Below, one piece after another: positions 17,665-35,066 of a stretch of DNA of 64,000 nt (the first letter of the stretch is position 1; each line of letters begins with the position of its first letter). This DNA comes from Leptospira adleri. GTDB taxonomy: Bacteria > Spirochaetota > Leptospiria > Leptospirales > Leptospiraceae. Made by a program: the position numbers and the translations under genes. The stretch lies in NCBI RefSeq assembly GCF_002811985.1, contig NZ_NPDU01000014.1:1-64000 (forward strand), given 5' to 3'. The notes under the pieces are model-generated. The model searched no databases and was not told where the DNA came from. It saw only the letters and a list, made by a program, of their open reading frames with translations.

Positions 17665-18903
17665 TTGCCCGCAATAACACCCGATCAAACACCAGTCGCC
17701 GCCGAATCGTTTCAAGACGCAGAATTCTTAACGGAACACTATCGGGAAATGGAGGCTAAAACCTTGGAACATTTCCGCGCGGAATTTCGAAAGAATGAAA
17801 GCGCGCTGGAAAACATATCCACCTCCGGGCTCATTCCGTATTTGAGAAAAAGCGGAGAGCTCTATCAGGACTGGAGAGTTCTAAAGAAGAATCTTACGGA
17901 AAAATATTCCGAACTTCAGAAGAGCAGAAACCTAGAATACGAACTCATTTACCGAAAACTCGTCGCCGATAAAAATCATAAATCGAAATCGAATTCTCTC
18001 ATAGGGGATATTTTCCAATCCGTTGTGGACGGCGTTTTGAACACGGTTTATAATTGGTTCGATTCGGACAAAAAAGCGGAGACGCCGCCGCCCGTGAAGG
18101 TGCAACCGAAATCCACACAAGACGACGATCTGAAAAAACTCTATCGAGAGATGGTTCAAAAAAAACTAAAAGAAAGAGACCGAAGTTTTTCATTCTTTCA
18201 GGATCTATTAAAAGAATCCGCCTTGAATTGGAATCAGTCTTATCGAAAAAAATTCCATCAAAGTCTCGCCTCCACCGTGAAGGAATTGGAAACCTCCAAG
18301 GCAAGCAAGGCGGAAATTCTTAATTCTTCCAAGTCGGCAAAAAAATCAGTTCTAAATTTTCACGACGAGGATAAGATACAGAAATATTCCATTTTTATGA
18401 TAGACTATTTTTACAATCGTCTTCTCAAAAAGGAACCGGTCGCTGAAATCAAGATCGCGCTCCCGGAAAAAACGGAAGAGCCTCAAAAGGTCGAAACCAA
18501 AAACACACCTCTGATACCGAATCCGACAAGAACCGAAACTGAAACGCAGAAGACTGTGGAAAGAATCGTAACCGAATCCGTGAGGGAACCAGAAAAAACG
18601 GCCGCGTCTAAAAAACATTGTCCGATTACGGATCTTCCAGATCATCTCATCAAAGAATGTTACGCCGATTATCTGATCGTGGACGTCTCCACGCGCGAAA
18701 AAAGATTGGAACTTCATCGAATTCGGTTGGGCAAAGAAAATCAGAATACGAGAGCGGAAGCCATCGATTTTTTCGGTCAGTGTATCAACAAGGATCCTAC
18801 GGTTATTCCTTTGGCCGAATCCGTATTAAAACGCCATAATATAACCAAAGAAGAGGAAAGCAAATTGAACGAGATGATTCGTCGTCAAAAGGCCTGTAAG
18901 TAA
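17665..18903 (+). CDS. Unknown protein, helical/coiled-coil rich
   Basis: 412 residues from TTG 17665, 4 bases after the thioredoxin-like gene, so probably co-transcribed. No signal peptide. The composition is rich in Lys, Glu and Ser, with long amphipathic helices (about 25-110 and 160-240, for example [20 protein letters not shown]). A low-complexity linker (about 255-315) rich in Glu, Thr and Pro follows. A compact C-terminal domain has [19 protein letters not shown] and a last Cys two residues from the end. No family is recognised. The long disordered linker between two folded parts suggests an adaptor, but this is inference only. Confidence 0.65.
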   Translation: MPAITPDQTPVAAESFQDAEFLTEHYREMEAKTLEHFRAEFRKNESALENISTSGLIPYLRKSGELYQDWRVLKKNLTEKYSELQKSRNLEYELIYRKLVADKNHKSKSNSLIGDIFQSVVDGVLNTVYNWFDSDKKAETPPPVKVQPKSTQDDDLKKLYREMVQKKLKERDRSFSFFQDLLKESALNWNQSYRKKFHQSLASTVKELETSKASKAEILNSSKSAKKSVLNFHDEDKIQKYSIFMIDYFYNRLLKKEPVAEIKIALPEKTEEPQKVETKNTPLIPNPTRTETETQKTVERIVTESVREPEKTAASKKHCPITDLPDHLIKECYADYLIVDVSTREKRLELHRIRLGKENQNTRAEAIDFFGQCINKDPTVIPLAESVLKRHNITKEEESKLNEMIRRQKACK

Positions 18904-18926
18904 GGATAATTCCTTCGAAAACTTCT

Positions 18927-19634
18927 TTGGGGCATATCGAAAAGATCATCGATCGATACGGAGGAGGGAAGCTCTGGGATCGTTTGGAATCGATCGACCT
19001 GAATCTTCTATCTTTGGGCGGTCCGCTTTTGGAATTCAAAGGGATCAATCGGACTTTTTTAAAACCTCATACGTTAAGAATCGCTCCCAAAAAATTCTTA
19101 GCCGAGTTTTTTGAATACCCCGCTCCGGGCAAAAAGACGGTATACCGAAACGGAGCGGTGGATGTCTTCGATTCGAACGAGAAAGAAATCACATTCAATT
19201 TATTGAATTATCGAAATACGTTTCACGGTTTGAAAAAATACAGGCTTTGGACTTCATTGGACGCTTCGTATTTTTTCGGTTATGCGATCGTTCAATATCT
19301 GAGTATTCCTTTTCTTTTAAAGGAATTCTCCGTTCGAGAGACCGAATGGAAAGGCGGAGTTCGAATCGACGCGGAATTTCCGGACACGATGCACGTTCAT
19401 TGCAGAAAACAATCCTACTACTTCGATTCGCAAGGACTTCTCGTAAGAAACGATTATACCGCAAACGTCGTCGGAGCTTGGGCGCACGGGTCGCATTTTA
19501 CGGAAGAATATCGGGAGTTGGACGGACTTCCGATCGCGACGAGGAGAAACGTTTTTGTTCGACTCGGAAGGTGTGCGACTTCGATTCCGGTTCTTTTTGC
19601 CGAACTCAAACCGATCCGAGTGAACTTTTTTTGA
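18927..19634 (+). CDS. Hypothetical cytoplasmic protein
   Basis: 235 residues. The start resembles the YGGGKLWDRLESIDL-type beginning of uncharacterised proteins with an open beta-sheet (LolA-like) fold. It continues with strands (KPHTLRIAPKK; KKTVYRNGAVDVFD; KQSYYFDSQGLLVRNDYTA) and ends RVNFF. No signal peptide. The TTG at 18927 lies 23 bases after the preceding stop with only a distant AAGGA, so the start is uncertain. The assignment to a LolA-like fold is a guess from strand pattern, not from a match. Confidence 0.6.
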   Translation: MGHIEKIIDRYGGGKLWDRLESIDLNLLSLGGPLLEFKGINRTFLKPHTLRIAPKKFLAEFFEYPAPGKKTVYRNGAVDVFDSNEKEITFNLLNYRNTFHGLKKYRLWTSLDASYFFGYAIVQYLSIPFLLKEFSVRETEWKGGVRIDAEFPDTMHVHCRKQSYYFDSQGLLVRNDYTANVVGAWAHGSHFTEEYRELDGLPIATRRNVFVRLGRCATSIPVLFAELKPIRVNFF

Positions 19635-19875
19635 TTTTATCAAAGAAGAATCGGGTTTTTCTGTTCTGGGACGCTTTTTTGGAAAAGTATGAGTTCCTAC
19701 TTTTTCAATCCTTGTAGATGAATCGGAGCAGAATTCCGAGGCGGGAGGCATTTCCGCAAAAGTAGGAACTCCCGCTCCCGAAACGGTGCGACATAATCAC
19801 AAAAGGGAAGAAGATAATTTAAAAAACCGTCAAGGAATTCCGTGAAAGATCGATTTTAATACTGCGGAGCTCAGT
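19635..19875. repeat. Intergenic 14-bp inverted repeat of the GTAGGAACTC family
   Basis: GAGTTCCTACTTTT (19691-19704) is the exact reverse complement of AAAAGTAGGAACTC (19758-19771), with 53 bases between. It lies between the hypothetical gene and fliK. The same core is seen at several other intergenic sites in the window. The rest of this gap carries the upstream region of fliK; I see no clear promoter. Confidence 0.8.
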
Positions 19876-21477
19876 ATGAATATTTCAGGCGATCTTTCCA
19901 TTTCAGAATACAAACCTCAAGCGCGCATAACGGATCAGCCGTTGAGTGTGTCCTCCCTTTCCGGATTGATCGGAAAGAATTCTTTTATGGATCTGATGAA
20001 ATCGCTCAAAGGATCCGCGCAGAAGGGACTCGATGAAACGTTCGCGGGAATTCAGAGTGCGTTTTCCAAGATAGAAGCTCCCGAAAAAAAGGAAGAAGAA
20101 ATAAAAGAAGTTTCCAAAGAGGATAAAACGGAAACTGCAACACCGGAAATAACCGAAACGTCCGCCGTCTCTGAAAAAGAAGAGGCCTTATCGGAAGAGG
20201 ATGAACTCGTCGCTTCCGAAGAATTCTCGAGCGCTTCCGTTCTTCCTTGGTTTCTCGTGGCAGACGCGAAGGCCGAAGAAACCGTGGATCCGAAAATCGA
20301 AACCGAAATATTAAACGAATTAGAATCCGAAATCGTTTCGGAAACTTCCGAATCCGAAATCGAGATAAAACCTCTTACAACGACCGACTTGGTTCAAACT
20401 CTTTTTACCAAAGAAGAAAAGGCCGAATTGTTAAGCGAAGTCGTGATGGAGGAAGAAGCGGAAACGATTTTCACCGAAAAATCGTTCGAAGAAACCGCGG
20501 TTAAAACGAATCACAAGGACGGAAAGATCAAGCCCGATCAAAAGGAAGAAATTTCTTTTGAGAAAGAATTCAAATCCGTAGAATCGGAATCCCGTTCCGC
20601 CGAACAGCCGTCCAAAGACTCCAAAGAAAATCTGAAAAGTTTCTCGCAGAAGGAAACGTCCTCGAAAATTTCCGAGGAAAACAGGACGGAAGTAGCAAAA
20701 GAAGTCGCCGTGGATTCCGAAAAATGGAAGATCAGCCGGGATAAAAAATCCGATTCCTATCTTCAGTTGAAAAATACGGCAAGGGAAGAAATCAAAACCG
20801 CGGTCCTCAATCAATTCTCCGAAAATTCTTCCGGCAAATCCGGGCAAGAGCAATTTTCCCGAGGCGCATCCGGAGATTCTTATTCTTCCTTGGTGAAAGG
20901 TGCAACGACGCCTAACGCGGTGGGTCGGGAGATCTCCGGGACTTCCAAGGAATTTTCAGCCGGCAAGGAGACTAACGTTCTTTCCAAGAGGGATATTCAA
21001 CAGAACTTTCAAAACTTGATCCGTTCCGCTCGGGTTCAAATTCTCGATAACGGTAAAACGGAGGCGAGCATCCGTATGAATCCGAAAGATCTAGGCCAGA
21101 TGTCCCTTTCGCTTTCCACGGATAAGGACATCGTTCGCGGAAAACTTCTGGTTGAATCCGATTTCATTAAACAACAGTTAGGCGCCGAACTCGCGAACTT
21201 AAAACAAGAATTGAAAGCGAACGGTCTCGAACTCGAATCTCTCGTAATCGAAGTCAGAGAAAGAGAAGAATCGTTCTCATTCAACGGCGACTCCGAAAGG
21301 CAAAGACAAAACTCCGATTCTTTTCAAGCCGCTTCCGGAGAAGAATGGAACTCCGATTTCAAAAATTCTTCCTGGGAAGAAGAGGATCTTTCCTTTGAAG
21401 AAAATTCTTCAGAGCCTCATGGTTTTTCCGAAAAAACCGAAGGGAAAACCGAGAAACTGCTCGATCTGAAAGTATAG
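19876..21477 (+). CDS. fliK: Flagellar hook-length control protein FliK
   Basis: 533 residues. The family is known for a disordered ruler region and a conserved C-terminal domain that switches export specificity through FlhB once the hook is complete. Here residues about 60-340 are Glu/Lys/Ser-rich low complexity. The Flg_hook C-domain is about 375-475: [20 protein letters not shown] followed by [12 protein letters not shown], then [20 protein letters not shown]. An acidic tail follows. flgD and flgE lie immediately downstream, the usual hook-gene order, which supports the call. Start ATG is preceded by GGAG. Confidence 0.88.
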   Translation: MNISGDLSISEYKPQARITDQPLSVSSLSGLIGKNSFMDLMKSLKGSAQKGLDETFAGIQSAFSKIEAPEKKEEEIKEVSKEDKTETATPEITETSAVSEKEEALSEEDELVASEEFSSASVLPWFLVADAKAEETVDPKIETEILNELESEIVSETSESEIEIKPLTTTDLVQTLFTKEEKAELLSEVVMEEEAETIFTEKSFEETAVKTNHKDGKIKPDQKEEISFEKEFKSVESESRSAEQPSKDSKENLKSFSQKETSSKISEENRTEVAKEVAVDSEKWKISRDKKSDSYLQLKNTAREEIKTAVLNQFSENSSGKSGQEQFSRGASGDSYSSLVKGATTPNAVGREISGTSKEFSAGKETNVLSKRDIQQNFQNLIRSARVQILDNGKTEASIRMNPKDLGQMSLSLSTDKDIVRGKLLVESDFIKQQLGAELANLKQELKANGLELESLVIEVREREESFSFNGDSERQRQNSDSFQAASGEEWNSDFKNSSWEEEDLSFEENSSEPHGFSEKTEGKTEKLLDLKV

Positions 21478-21495
21478 GCCTCGGAGGAAATCATC

Positions 21496-22206
<711 letters not shown>

Positions 22207-22233
22207 ACAAAGGATAATCAAGGTAACAGCTTT

Positions 22234-23628
<1,395 letters not shown>

Positions 23629-23641
23629 GGATTCCTTAATA

Positions 23642-23679
23642 ACTTCCTCTTAGACTCCGCTTAACGCCTAAGAGGAAGT
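23642..23679 (+). terminator. Terminator after flgE
   Basis: ACTTCCTCTTA (23642-23652) pairs with TAAGAGGAAGT (23669-23679) around a 16-base loop, 14 bases after the flgE stop. A second small hairpin CTCC/GGAG followed by AATTTTTC comes right after (to about 23702), supplying a T-rich tail. Confidence 0.7.
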
Positions 23680-23876
23680 CTCCTTCTTTGGAGAATTTTT
23701 CAAAACATTGTTCATTTTTATCTCAGATCGCCTTTTCTCCGCCTCCGATTCTTTCCCAAAACCGAAATTTACGAAGAATTCATTTCTTAAATAACGGTTA
23801 ATTTTTTTTGACATGTTTGGGGAAAAATTCTCTTTCCACTATATTTCCAGTACGGTTTCATTGGTTCCTGGTAAGG

Positions 23877-25859
<1,983 letters not shown>

Positions 25860-25896
25860 TCGGGATCTTTACTTTATGATTTTTTCGGTTTGAGTT

Positions 25897-27285
25897 TTAT
25901 TTTCGTTCTTTGAGAAAGGATTCGACCAGGGAGAGAAAATGATTTCCCCTTTCTTCGAAATTCTTATACTGATCGAAGCTCGCGCATGCGGGCGAAAAAA
26001 CTACCGAAGAGACTGAAACTCCGTTTTCCAGTTGAATTTGGAAAGAATCGTCCGGCGTTTCCGGATGTTTCGTTTTTCCATTTTTTAAGATTGTAAAAGC
26101 GTCGCCTAACGTATTCACCGCAAAAAGCCGGTTCCCGAGGAGTTTCCGAATCCCTTCTTCCCACGCGGGGCGTCCTTCTCCGATGAGAATCACACAACCG
26201 ATTCCTTGTATTAGAAAATCATAAAGCGGTTTCGGATCTTCCAGTTTCGGTCTTCCGCCTAAGACGAGACAGGTTTTTTCCCTGTTTTTCCAAGTCGACA
26301 TTCCGGCAAGCATACTGTGAAGGTTCGTCGATTTAGAATCGTTGATAAACGAAAAGCCGTTCTTTTCTCCCGCGATCTGAAATCGATGCGGAAGGCCTTT
26401 GAAAAGAGGAATCTGATATTGAATCGATTCGGGTTTTCCGCCGATCGCTTCCGATACAAGAATGGAAGCGGCTAGATTCTCCCGATTGTGAGTTCCGGGA
26501 AGATGAAATTGAGAAAGATCGTAGTCGAATTTTGCGGTTCGAATTTTCAAAGAATCCTCATCCAAAAACGCGTCGGCTTCAGCAGTTCTTCCAAAACACA
26601 AAAGTTTACAACGAAATTCTACGGAGTTCAGAATTCTTTCTTTGATCTTTTGCGAAACTATCAAGGAATGATTTTCATTTTGGAGATCCGCAATCTTTAA
26701 CTTTGCTTGGAAATAATTTTCCATAGTTTTGTGTCTTTCCAGATGATCCGGCGCAATATTCAAAAACACGGAAGCGTCCAATCGAAGCGGAGACGAATCG
26801 TCCAATTGATAGCTCGAAAGTTCAAGAACCGCCAAGGAGATCGGTTCCTTACAAAAGGAAGTGAAGGGAATTCCGAGATTTCCGCCTTCTCTTAGATCGG
26901 TGAAATCTTTTTTTAAAAGATGAGCCGTAAGAGCCGTTGTCGTGGACTTTCCATCCGTCCCAGTAACTCCTATGATTCTTCCCTTAAAGAAATGTCTTCC
27001 GAGATCGATTTCCGAAAATACCGGAATTCCTTTTTCTTTTGCAAAGATAAGAATCGGATGAGTCGGCAAAATTCCGGGCGACTTGATGATAAGAGAAACT
27101 TGAGGAAGAAAATTTGGTTCTGTAGAATCCGAAAGATAAACGATCGAGCTTTTGTTCGGAGGATTTCGATCACAAAGAATGGGATCCGCTCCTAAAGCTA
27201 TCAAAAGATCCAATGCTGAATTTCCGGAGATTCCTCCGCCGAGAACAAGAGTCTTCTGGCCTTTTAGGGACTCGGGAAATTTCAT
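25897..27285 (-). CDS. murD: UDP-N-acetylmuramoylalanine--D-glutamate ligase
   Basis: 462 residues from ATG 27285, preceded by AAGG; the 13 codons upstream in the longer frame are unlikely. It adds D-glutamate to UDP-MurNAc-L-Ala in cytoplasmic peptidoglycan synthesis. The N-terminal Rossmann-like domain has [15 protein letters not shown], the ATP loop is [13 protein letters not shown] near 110, the Mur-ligase motif is [10 protein letters not shown], and the substrate and C-terminal domains have [20 protein letters not shown] (with the conserved DSK lysine region) and [12 protein letters not shown]. Length is normal. It stands alone on the minus strand, with the STAS gene starting divergently 79 bases away. 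Confidence 0.95.
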   Translation of the reverse strand: MKFPESLKGQKTLVLGGGISGNSALDLLIALGADPILCDRNPPNKSSIVYLSDSTEPNFLPQVSLIIKSPGILPTHPILIFAKEKGIPVFSEIDLGRHFFKGRIIGVTGTDGKSTTTALTAHLLKKDFTDLREGGNLGIPFTSFCKEPISLAVLELSSYQLDDSSPLRLDASVFLNIAPDHLERHKTMENYFQAKLKIADLQNENHSLIVSQKIKERILNSVEFRCKLLCFGRTAEADAFLDEDSLKIRTAKFDYDLSQFHLPGTHNRENLAASILVSEAIGGKPESIQYQIPLFKGLPHRFQIAGEKNGFSFINDSKSTNLHSMLAGMSTWKNREKTCLVLGGRPKLEDPKPLYDFLIQGIGCVILIGEGRPAWEEGIRKLLGNRLFAVNTLGDAFTILKNGKTKHPETPDDSFQIQLENGVSVSSVVFSPACASFDQYKNFEERGNHFLSLVESFLKERK

Positions 27286-27364
27286 TTTTTGACCTTGGAA
27301 CAGTGATTGACAGGTTATTTTCACCCCCGATAGTTGTCAGTAGCAAAAACTTAAGGATATTCCC

Positions 27365-27697
<333 letters not shown>

Positions 27698-27704
27698 GCC
27701 TCTG

Positions 27705-28463
27705 ATGTCTTCTACTCAATTGCACCGGGTCCTCCGGGAAATCATCACAACCAAACAAAACGAAATCAAGAATACGCCGAGTTACGATCCGGTCCCTTAT
27801 CAAGGTCTCGGACTTCGGGAATCTCTGAGAAGCCGTAAATTCTCCATCATCGCGGAATGCAAAAGAAAGAGCCCTTCTGCGGGTGAAATTCGAAGCGACT
27901 ATGATCCGGTAAGAATCGCGAGCACTTATGAGGACTGCGGGGCTTCCGCGATTTCAGTTCTTACCGATAGGGATTATTTCGGCGGTTCTTTGGAAGATTT
28001 AAAGAACGTTTCTTCCAAGGTGAGAATTCCCGTTTTAAGAAAAGATTTTATCCTAGACGAGATTCAGATTCGAGAAGCGAGAGAATTCGGAGCGTCCGCG
28101 ATTCTTTTAATCGTAAGAATTCTGACTCCGGATCAGATTAAGACGTTTTTGAAATTCGCTTCTTCCTTGGGAATGGACAGTCTTGTGGAAGTCCACACGT
28201 CCGAAGAGGCGAAGTTGGCCCTGGACTGCGGCGCTGAAATCGTCGGGATCAATACGCGAGATTTGGATACGTTTCAGATTCATAAGAATTTAGTGGAGGA
28301 AGTTTCTTCCTTTCTTCCGCCTAACGTTGTCAAGGTGGGAGAATCGGGCGTGAAAAACCGTTCAGACTTGGACAACTTTCGAAAGCTCGTGGACGCCGCT
28401 TTGATTGGAACTTATTTTATGGAGAAACCGGATATTCACAACGCTTGGCTGGATCTATTTTAG
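27705..28463 (+). CDS. trpC: Indole-3-glycerol phosphate synthase
   Basis: 252 residues, a single TIM barrel. It closes the indole ring in tryptophan synthesis, converting CdRP to indole-3-glycerol phosphate. The signature [17 protein letters not shown] contains the first catalytic Glu/Lys, [20 protein letters not shown] the catalytic Lys after beta3, and [25 protein letters not shown] and [13 protein letters not shown] the later loops that bind substrate and phosphate. Length is typical. No other trp genes are visible in the window, so the pathway is dispersed here. Confidence 0.96.
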   Translation: MSSTQLHRVLREIITTKQNEIKNTPSYDPVPYQGLGLRESLRSRKFSIIAECKRKSPSAGEIRSDYDPVRIASTYEDCGASAISVLTDRDYFGGSLEDLKNVSSKVRIPVLRKDFILDEIQIREAREFGASAILLIVRILTPDQIKTFLKFASSLGMDSLVEVHTSEEAKLALDCGAEIVGINTRDLDTFQIHKNLVEEVSSFLPPNVVKVGESGVKNRSDLDNFRKLVDAALIGTYFMEKPDIHNAWLDLF

Positions 28464-28732
28464 AAATTTCGAATATATTCTTATCTCTCCTGCAAACTAT
28501 CTCACCGAAAAAACTTGCTACGGACTTAAAATCCGTTCTCTGTTAGAATTTCGGCGGAGCTTTCGTTCTTTTAAATTCCTCAAAAACGTTTTAACTTCGA
28601 GAGTTCGGTCCGATGACAAAGAGCAGTCTTGGGAGATCTTCAGGAATAGACATTTATCAATAAAGAGGTTCGAATTTTAGAATGGTAATTTCCGCAATTT
28701 GAGAATCGTTTTTAGAAAAAGTGAGGAAAGCC

Positions 28733-29122
28733 ATGATTCGATATTCATTTTTTTGGTTGCTTCTTCTTGTGTTCGCTTTTCTAAACGCAACGATAAGAGA
28801 GCTTACTTATAAGAATTTTTTCGGTGAATTTTTATCTCATCAAATTTCGGTTTTTACTGGAATCGTTCTTTTGAGTATTCCGATCGCCGGAATTGCTAAA
28901 TTCTTTCCGTTTTCCAGCGCCCGACAATCGTTTCTCGTCGGAATTCTGTGGCTGATTCTTACCGAAATTTTCGAATATACGATGATCGTTCTATGGTCTC
29001 GAAAGCCGAACTCCGACTTCTTTCAGGCGCATGATGTTTTTCACGGCGAACTATGGATTTTTATTTTAATTTGGATTGTCGTTTCTCCTTATTTATTCTA
29101 TCGAGCCTTCGGTCGTTCGTAG
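28733..29122 (+). CDS. Small integral membrane protein, unknown
   Basis: 129 residues from ATG 28733 with GAGG just upstream; the GTG four codons earlier overlaps this ribosome binding site and is unlikely. Four hydrophobic helices are visible: FFWLLLLVFAFLNATI, QISVFTGIVLLSIPIAGIAK, FLVGILWLILTEIFEYTMIV and LWIFILIWIVVSPYLFYRAF. Glu/His residues near the third and fourth helices (EIFEYT, HDVFHGE) may matter. No family is recognised. It stands alone before the long repeat region. Confidence 0.7.
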   Translation: MIRYSFFWLLLLVFAFLNATIRELTYKNFFGEFLSHQISVFTGIVLLSIPIAGIAKFFPFSSARQSFLVGILWLILTEIFEYTMIVLWSRKPNSDFFQAHDVFHGELWIFILIWIVVSPYLFYRAFGRS

Positions 29123-29201
29123 GCGGATAAAATCGGGCTCGAAGTTTTTTTCATAGGAGTTCCTACTTTGAAGATTATAGACTTTTTGTAGGTTGAGGTT
29201 T

Positions 29202-29925
29202 TGCGAAGTTCGCCTAACCGCACATCTTTCCTATAATTCAAGATTGTCGTAGTTCCGACGAAAAGAGTTGGTTAGACTTTTCAAGTGAAGCTGCGCCTAT
29301 AAGAAGTTCGTATAAACGCACATCTTTCCTACAATTCAAGATTGTCGTAGCTCCGACCAAAGCGTCGGCTAAACTTTTCAAGTGAAGCTGTGTTTATGCG
29401 AAGTTCGTATAACCGCACATCTTTTCTACAATTCAAAATTGTCGTAGCTCCGACGGAAATAGTTGGTTAGACTTTCCCGTTAAAGTCGCGCTTGTGCGAA
29501 GTTCGTATAACCGCAGAAAGCTCGGTGCTAAACTTTGCATATTCTTTTCGAATACCGCTCGTGATCTGCTTTTGCTTTGTGTCGCTTCCTCGGCTATGAG
29601 GTTTTATGCGAAGTTCGCCTAACCGCACATCTTTCCTATAATTCAAGATTGTCGTAGTTCCGACCAAAGCGTCGGCTAAACTTTTCAAGTGAAGCTGTGT
29701 TTATGCGAAGTTCGTATAACCGCACATCTTTTCCATAATTCAAAATTGTCGTAGCTCCAACGGAAAGAGTTGGTTATATTTTTCCGTTAAAGTCGCGGCT
29801 ACGCGAAGTTCGCCTAACCGCACAGCTTTTCTACAATTCAAAATTGTCGTAGCTCCGACCAAAGCGTCGGCTAAACTTTTCAAGTGAAGCTGTGCTTATA
29901 AGAAGTTCGTATAAACGCAGAAAGT
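29202..29925. repeat. Tandem array of about eight 97-98 bp units
   Basis: Units begin with (T)GCGAAGTTCG or AAGAAGTTCG at about 29202, 29300, 29397, 29495, 29607, 29704, 29802 and 29899. Spacings are 98, 97, 98, 112, 97, 98 and 97. Shared blocks are TATAACCGCACATCTTT, AATTCAAGATTGTCGTAG and TTTTCAAGTGAAGCTG. Two versions mix: one ends in an AAAGCGTCGG block, the other in an AGTTGGTTAGACTTT block with TTAAAGTCGCG. Units four and eight end in CGCAGAAAG, so units 1-4 and 5-8 look like two copies of a larger block. No open frame with a sensible product runs through it. Confidence 0.9.
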
Positions 29926-30287
29926 CCGATTTCAAAACCTAAGTCTCTCGCTCAAAAAGGAGAACAATTTTCAAAAGGTTGTTTCTGTTCTTACCCGATC
30001 CTCTTCAAAACGCAACAAGCCTGAAAGCCATATCTCCATCAGATCCGATGACCGGCTTTAAAAGAGAGGACTTAAGATCAAAGGATGCAGTTAGGGAACA
30101 TAAGAATCTTTCAAAGAAAATTCGCGATGTTTTGAAAGGAAGAAAGATCGTTGTCTTTGGATTTTAAAAAGAGTTCAGCTTTGCATCATCTTGTGGGGAT
30201 TCTTTTTTCTCTTCTCCGAAAAATCACCGTTGAAAAGAGTTTTCTCTCAGACCCTAACGAAAAAAATCGACTGGAAGGACGATTCCC
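29926..30287. other. Intergenic stretch before rlmN
   Basis: About 360 bases after the tandem array. One 62-codon open frame (29979-30167) is present but has no recognisable product and no good ribosome binding site. I see no RNA gene or strong hairpin here. Confidence 0.5.
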
Positions 30288-31353
<1,066 letters not shown>

Positions 31354-31379
31354 AGCTTTCCTTTTTGAAAAATGGGGCA

Positions 31380-31667
<288 letters not shown>

Positions 31668-31681
31668 AAAAGGAATAAAAA

Positions 31682-33826
<2,145 letters not shown>

Positions 33827-34402
33827 ATGGATCTGGAATATTTCGTGGAAAAACTTGCCAACCCTGCAAAAAGAGCGATTCTTACCTTGAAGCTAAAAAG
33901 AATCCAGGATTTTGCGAAATACACCAAAGAGGAGATTTCCAAACTTCATGGAATCGGCCCCAATGCGCTCGCCCTGATTGAGAAGGAGATGAAATCGCTG
34001 AAGATCAGTTTTAAAAAATCCGGCGGGGCGGATTCTTCCGCTAAGGGAGTGAAGTTTCAAACGATAGACGAGTACATCGCTTGCTTCCCGAAAGAAATCC
34101 AAAAAATGTTAAGCGAAATGAGAAATCTCATTAAAAAATCCGCACCGATGGCCAAGGAAAAGATAAGCTATAATATGCCGGCTTTTGCATATAATGGAAA
34201 TCTCGTCTATTTCGCGGCTTTTAAAAAGCACATCGGATTTTATCCTACGTCGAGCGCCACAAAAGTATTCGAAAACGAATTGGCCCCTTATAAATTCTCG
34301 AAAGGTGCGATTCAATTTCCTCTGGATAAGAATTTACCGAAAACTCTCATCTCAAAGATAGTTAAGTTCAGAGTCGAGGAAAACCAAAGCAAATCGAAAT
34401 GA
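33827..34402 (+). CDS. HhH domain fused to DUF1801 (YdhG-like) protein
   Basis: 191 residues, cytoplasmic. The N-terminal ~60 residues look like a helix-hairpin-helix of the RNA polymerase alpha C-terminal type: NPAKRAILTLKLKRIQDFAK, then EEISKLHGIGPNALALIEKE. The C-terminal DUF1801 domain (about 75-185) has TIDEYIACFPKEIQKMLSEM, SYNMPAFAYNGNLVYFAAFK, HIGFYPTSSATKVF and GAIQFPLDKNLP. DUF1801 proteins have an iron-chaperone-like (frataxin-type) fold of unclear role. The fusion suggests nucleic-acid or protein docking. The ATG is 45 bases after AAGGAC-type sequence and is preceded by AAAAAGGATAA. Confidence 0.85.
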   Translation: MDLEYFVEKLANPAKRAILTLKLKRIQDFAKYTKEEISKLHGIGPNALALIEKEMKSLKISFKKSGGADSSAKGVKFQTIDEYIACFPKEIQKMLSEMRNLIKKSAPMAKEKISYNMPAFAYNGNLVYFAAFKKHIGFYPTSSATKVFENELAPYKFSKGAIQFPLDKNLPKTLISKIVKFRVEENQSKSK

Positions 34403-34417
34403 GCCAAAATCAACCTT

Positions 34418-34546
34418 TTGACTTGTAAGTTGGCGGATCGCATCGACTACGCGGATCTTGACGCGAGTGAGGTCATAAGAACATGCGAAGATGATAGGAA
34501 GATCATCCTTGATTTTGAAAATCGAATTTATAAAGGAGAACCATGA
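34418..34546 (+). CDS. Possible small ORF or remnant overlapping the cupin start
   Basis: A 42-codon frame from TTG 34418 to TGA 34544-34546 reads KLADRIDYADLDASEVIRTC and then DDRKIILDFENRIYKGEP. It ends in an ATGA overlap with the cupin ATG. The composition looks like a real helical protein end. However, the start lacks a ribosome binding site, and an in-frame TGA (the DUF1801 stop) lies just upstream. A separate ATG at 34399 gives nine codons in another frame. It could be a small coupled ORF or the tail of a decayed gene. Confidence 0.3.
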   Translation: MTCKLADRIDYADLDASEVIRTCEDDRKIILDFENRIYKGEP

Positions 34547-34956
34547 AAATCGTTTTACTAATCTTTTTTGTTTGTTTCAGTTTATCTTTTGCCGAAGACG
34601 TTGCAAAACCGATTCCTGCGCCCAGTGTATCTAGAAAAGAATTACTGATCGCGTTTTTAGGAGGAGAAAAGAACGTTTCAAATGTCAAGATCGTCGAAGT
34701 GATTTTAGAAAAGCGGCAAGGAGCTTCGTTGCATCTGCATCCTTGTGATACGATCGGAGTGGTAACACAAGGAACGATCACTTTTCAGATCGAAGGTCAG
34801 GCGGAACAATTCTTAAAAGCCGGAGACGCTTTTTTTGAACCGGAGAATGCAAGGATAGCGAAATTCAATAATGAAAGCGAAGCGCCCGCAAAGTTCGCGG
34901 TATTCTATCTTTTGCAAAAAGCGGGCGATCCGACGGTTCAAGTTCTTGAAAAATAA
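34543..34956 (+). CDS. Exported cupin-domain protein
   Basis: 137 residues. Signal peptide MKIVLLIFFVCFSLSFA, then a single cupin barrel: SLHLHPCDTIGVVTQGTITF, with His residues typical of cupin motif 1, and LKAGDAFFEPENARI with NNESEAPAKFAVFYL as motif 2. Such small periplasmic cupins bind a metal or small ligand; the reaction is unknown. GGAG precedes the ATG. It sits in a patch of unrelated small genes. An alternative reading is a sensor-like or isomerase cupin, which cannot be separated here. Confidence 0.82.
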   Translation: MKIVLLIFFVCFSLSFAEDVAKPIPAPSVSRKELLIAFLGGEKNVSNVKIVEVILEKRQGASLHLHPCDTIGVVTQGTITFQIEGQAEQFLKAGDAFFEPENARIAKFNNESEAPAKFAVFYLLQKAGDPTVQVLEK

Positions 34957-35066
34957 AAAAGCAAAACTCGTTTTTAGGCGATTGTTAGCTTGAGGCGCAA
35001 TGAGGTTTTTGGTTTTACAATGACGCAGATCAGTGTGAATAAAAAGTCGCCTTTCGGAAAAAGCGA

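Noticed and set aside
23808..23845. TTGACA at 23808 and TATATT at 23840 as a sigma-70 promoter
   Set aside because: Spacing of 26 bases is too long for a standard promoter.
29467..29688. 73-codon minus-strand frame inside the tandem array
   Set aside because: Lies within repeats and is not preserved in the matching units.
29202..29925. CRISPR array
   Set aside because: The full 97-98 bp unit repeats with point variants and no unique spacers; no cas genes are nearby.
29979..30167. 62-codon frame before rlmN
   Set aside because: No ribosome binding site or recognisable product; composition unlike neighbours.
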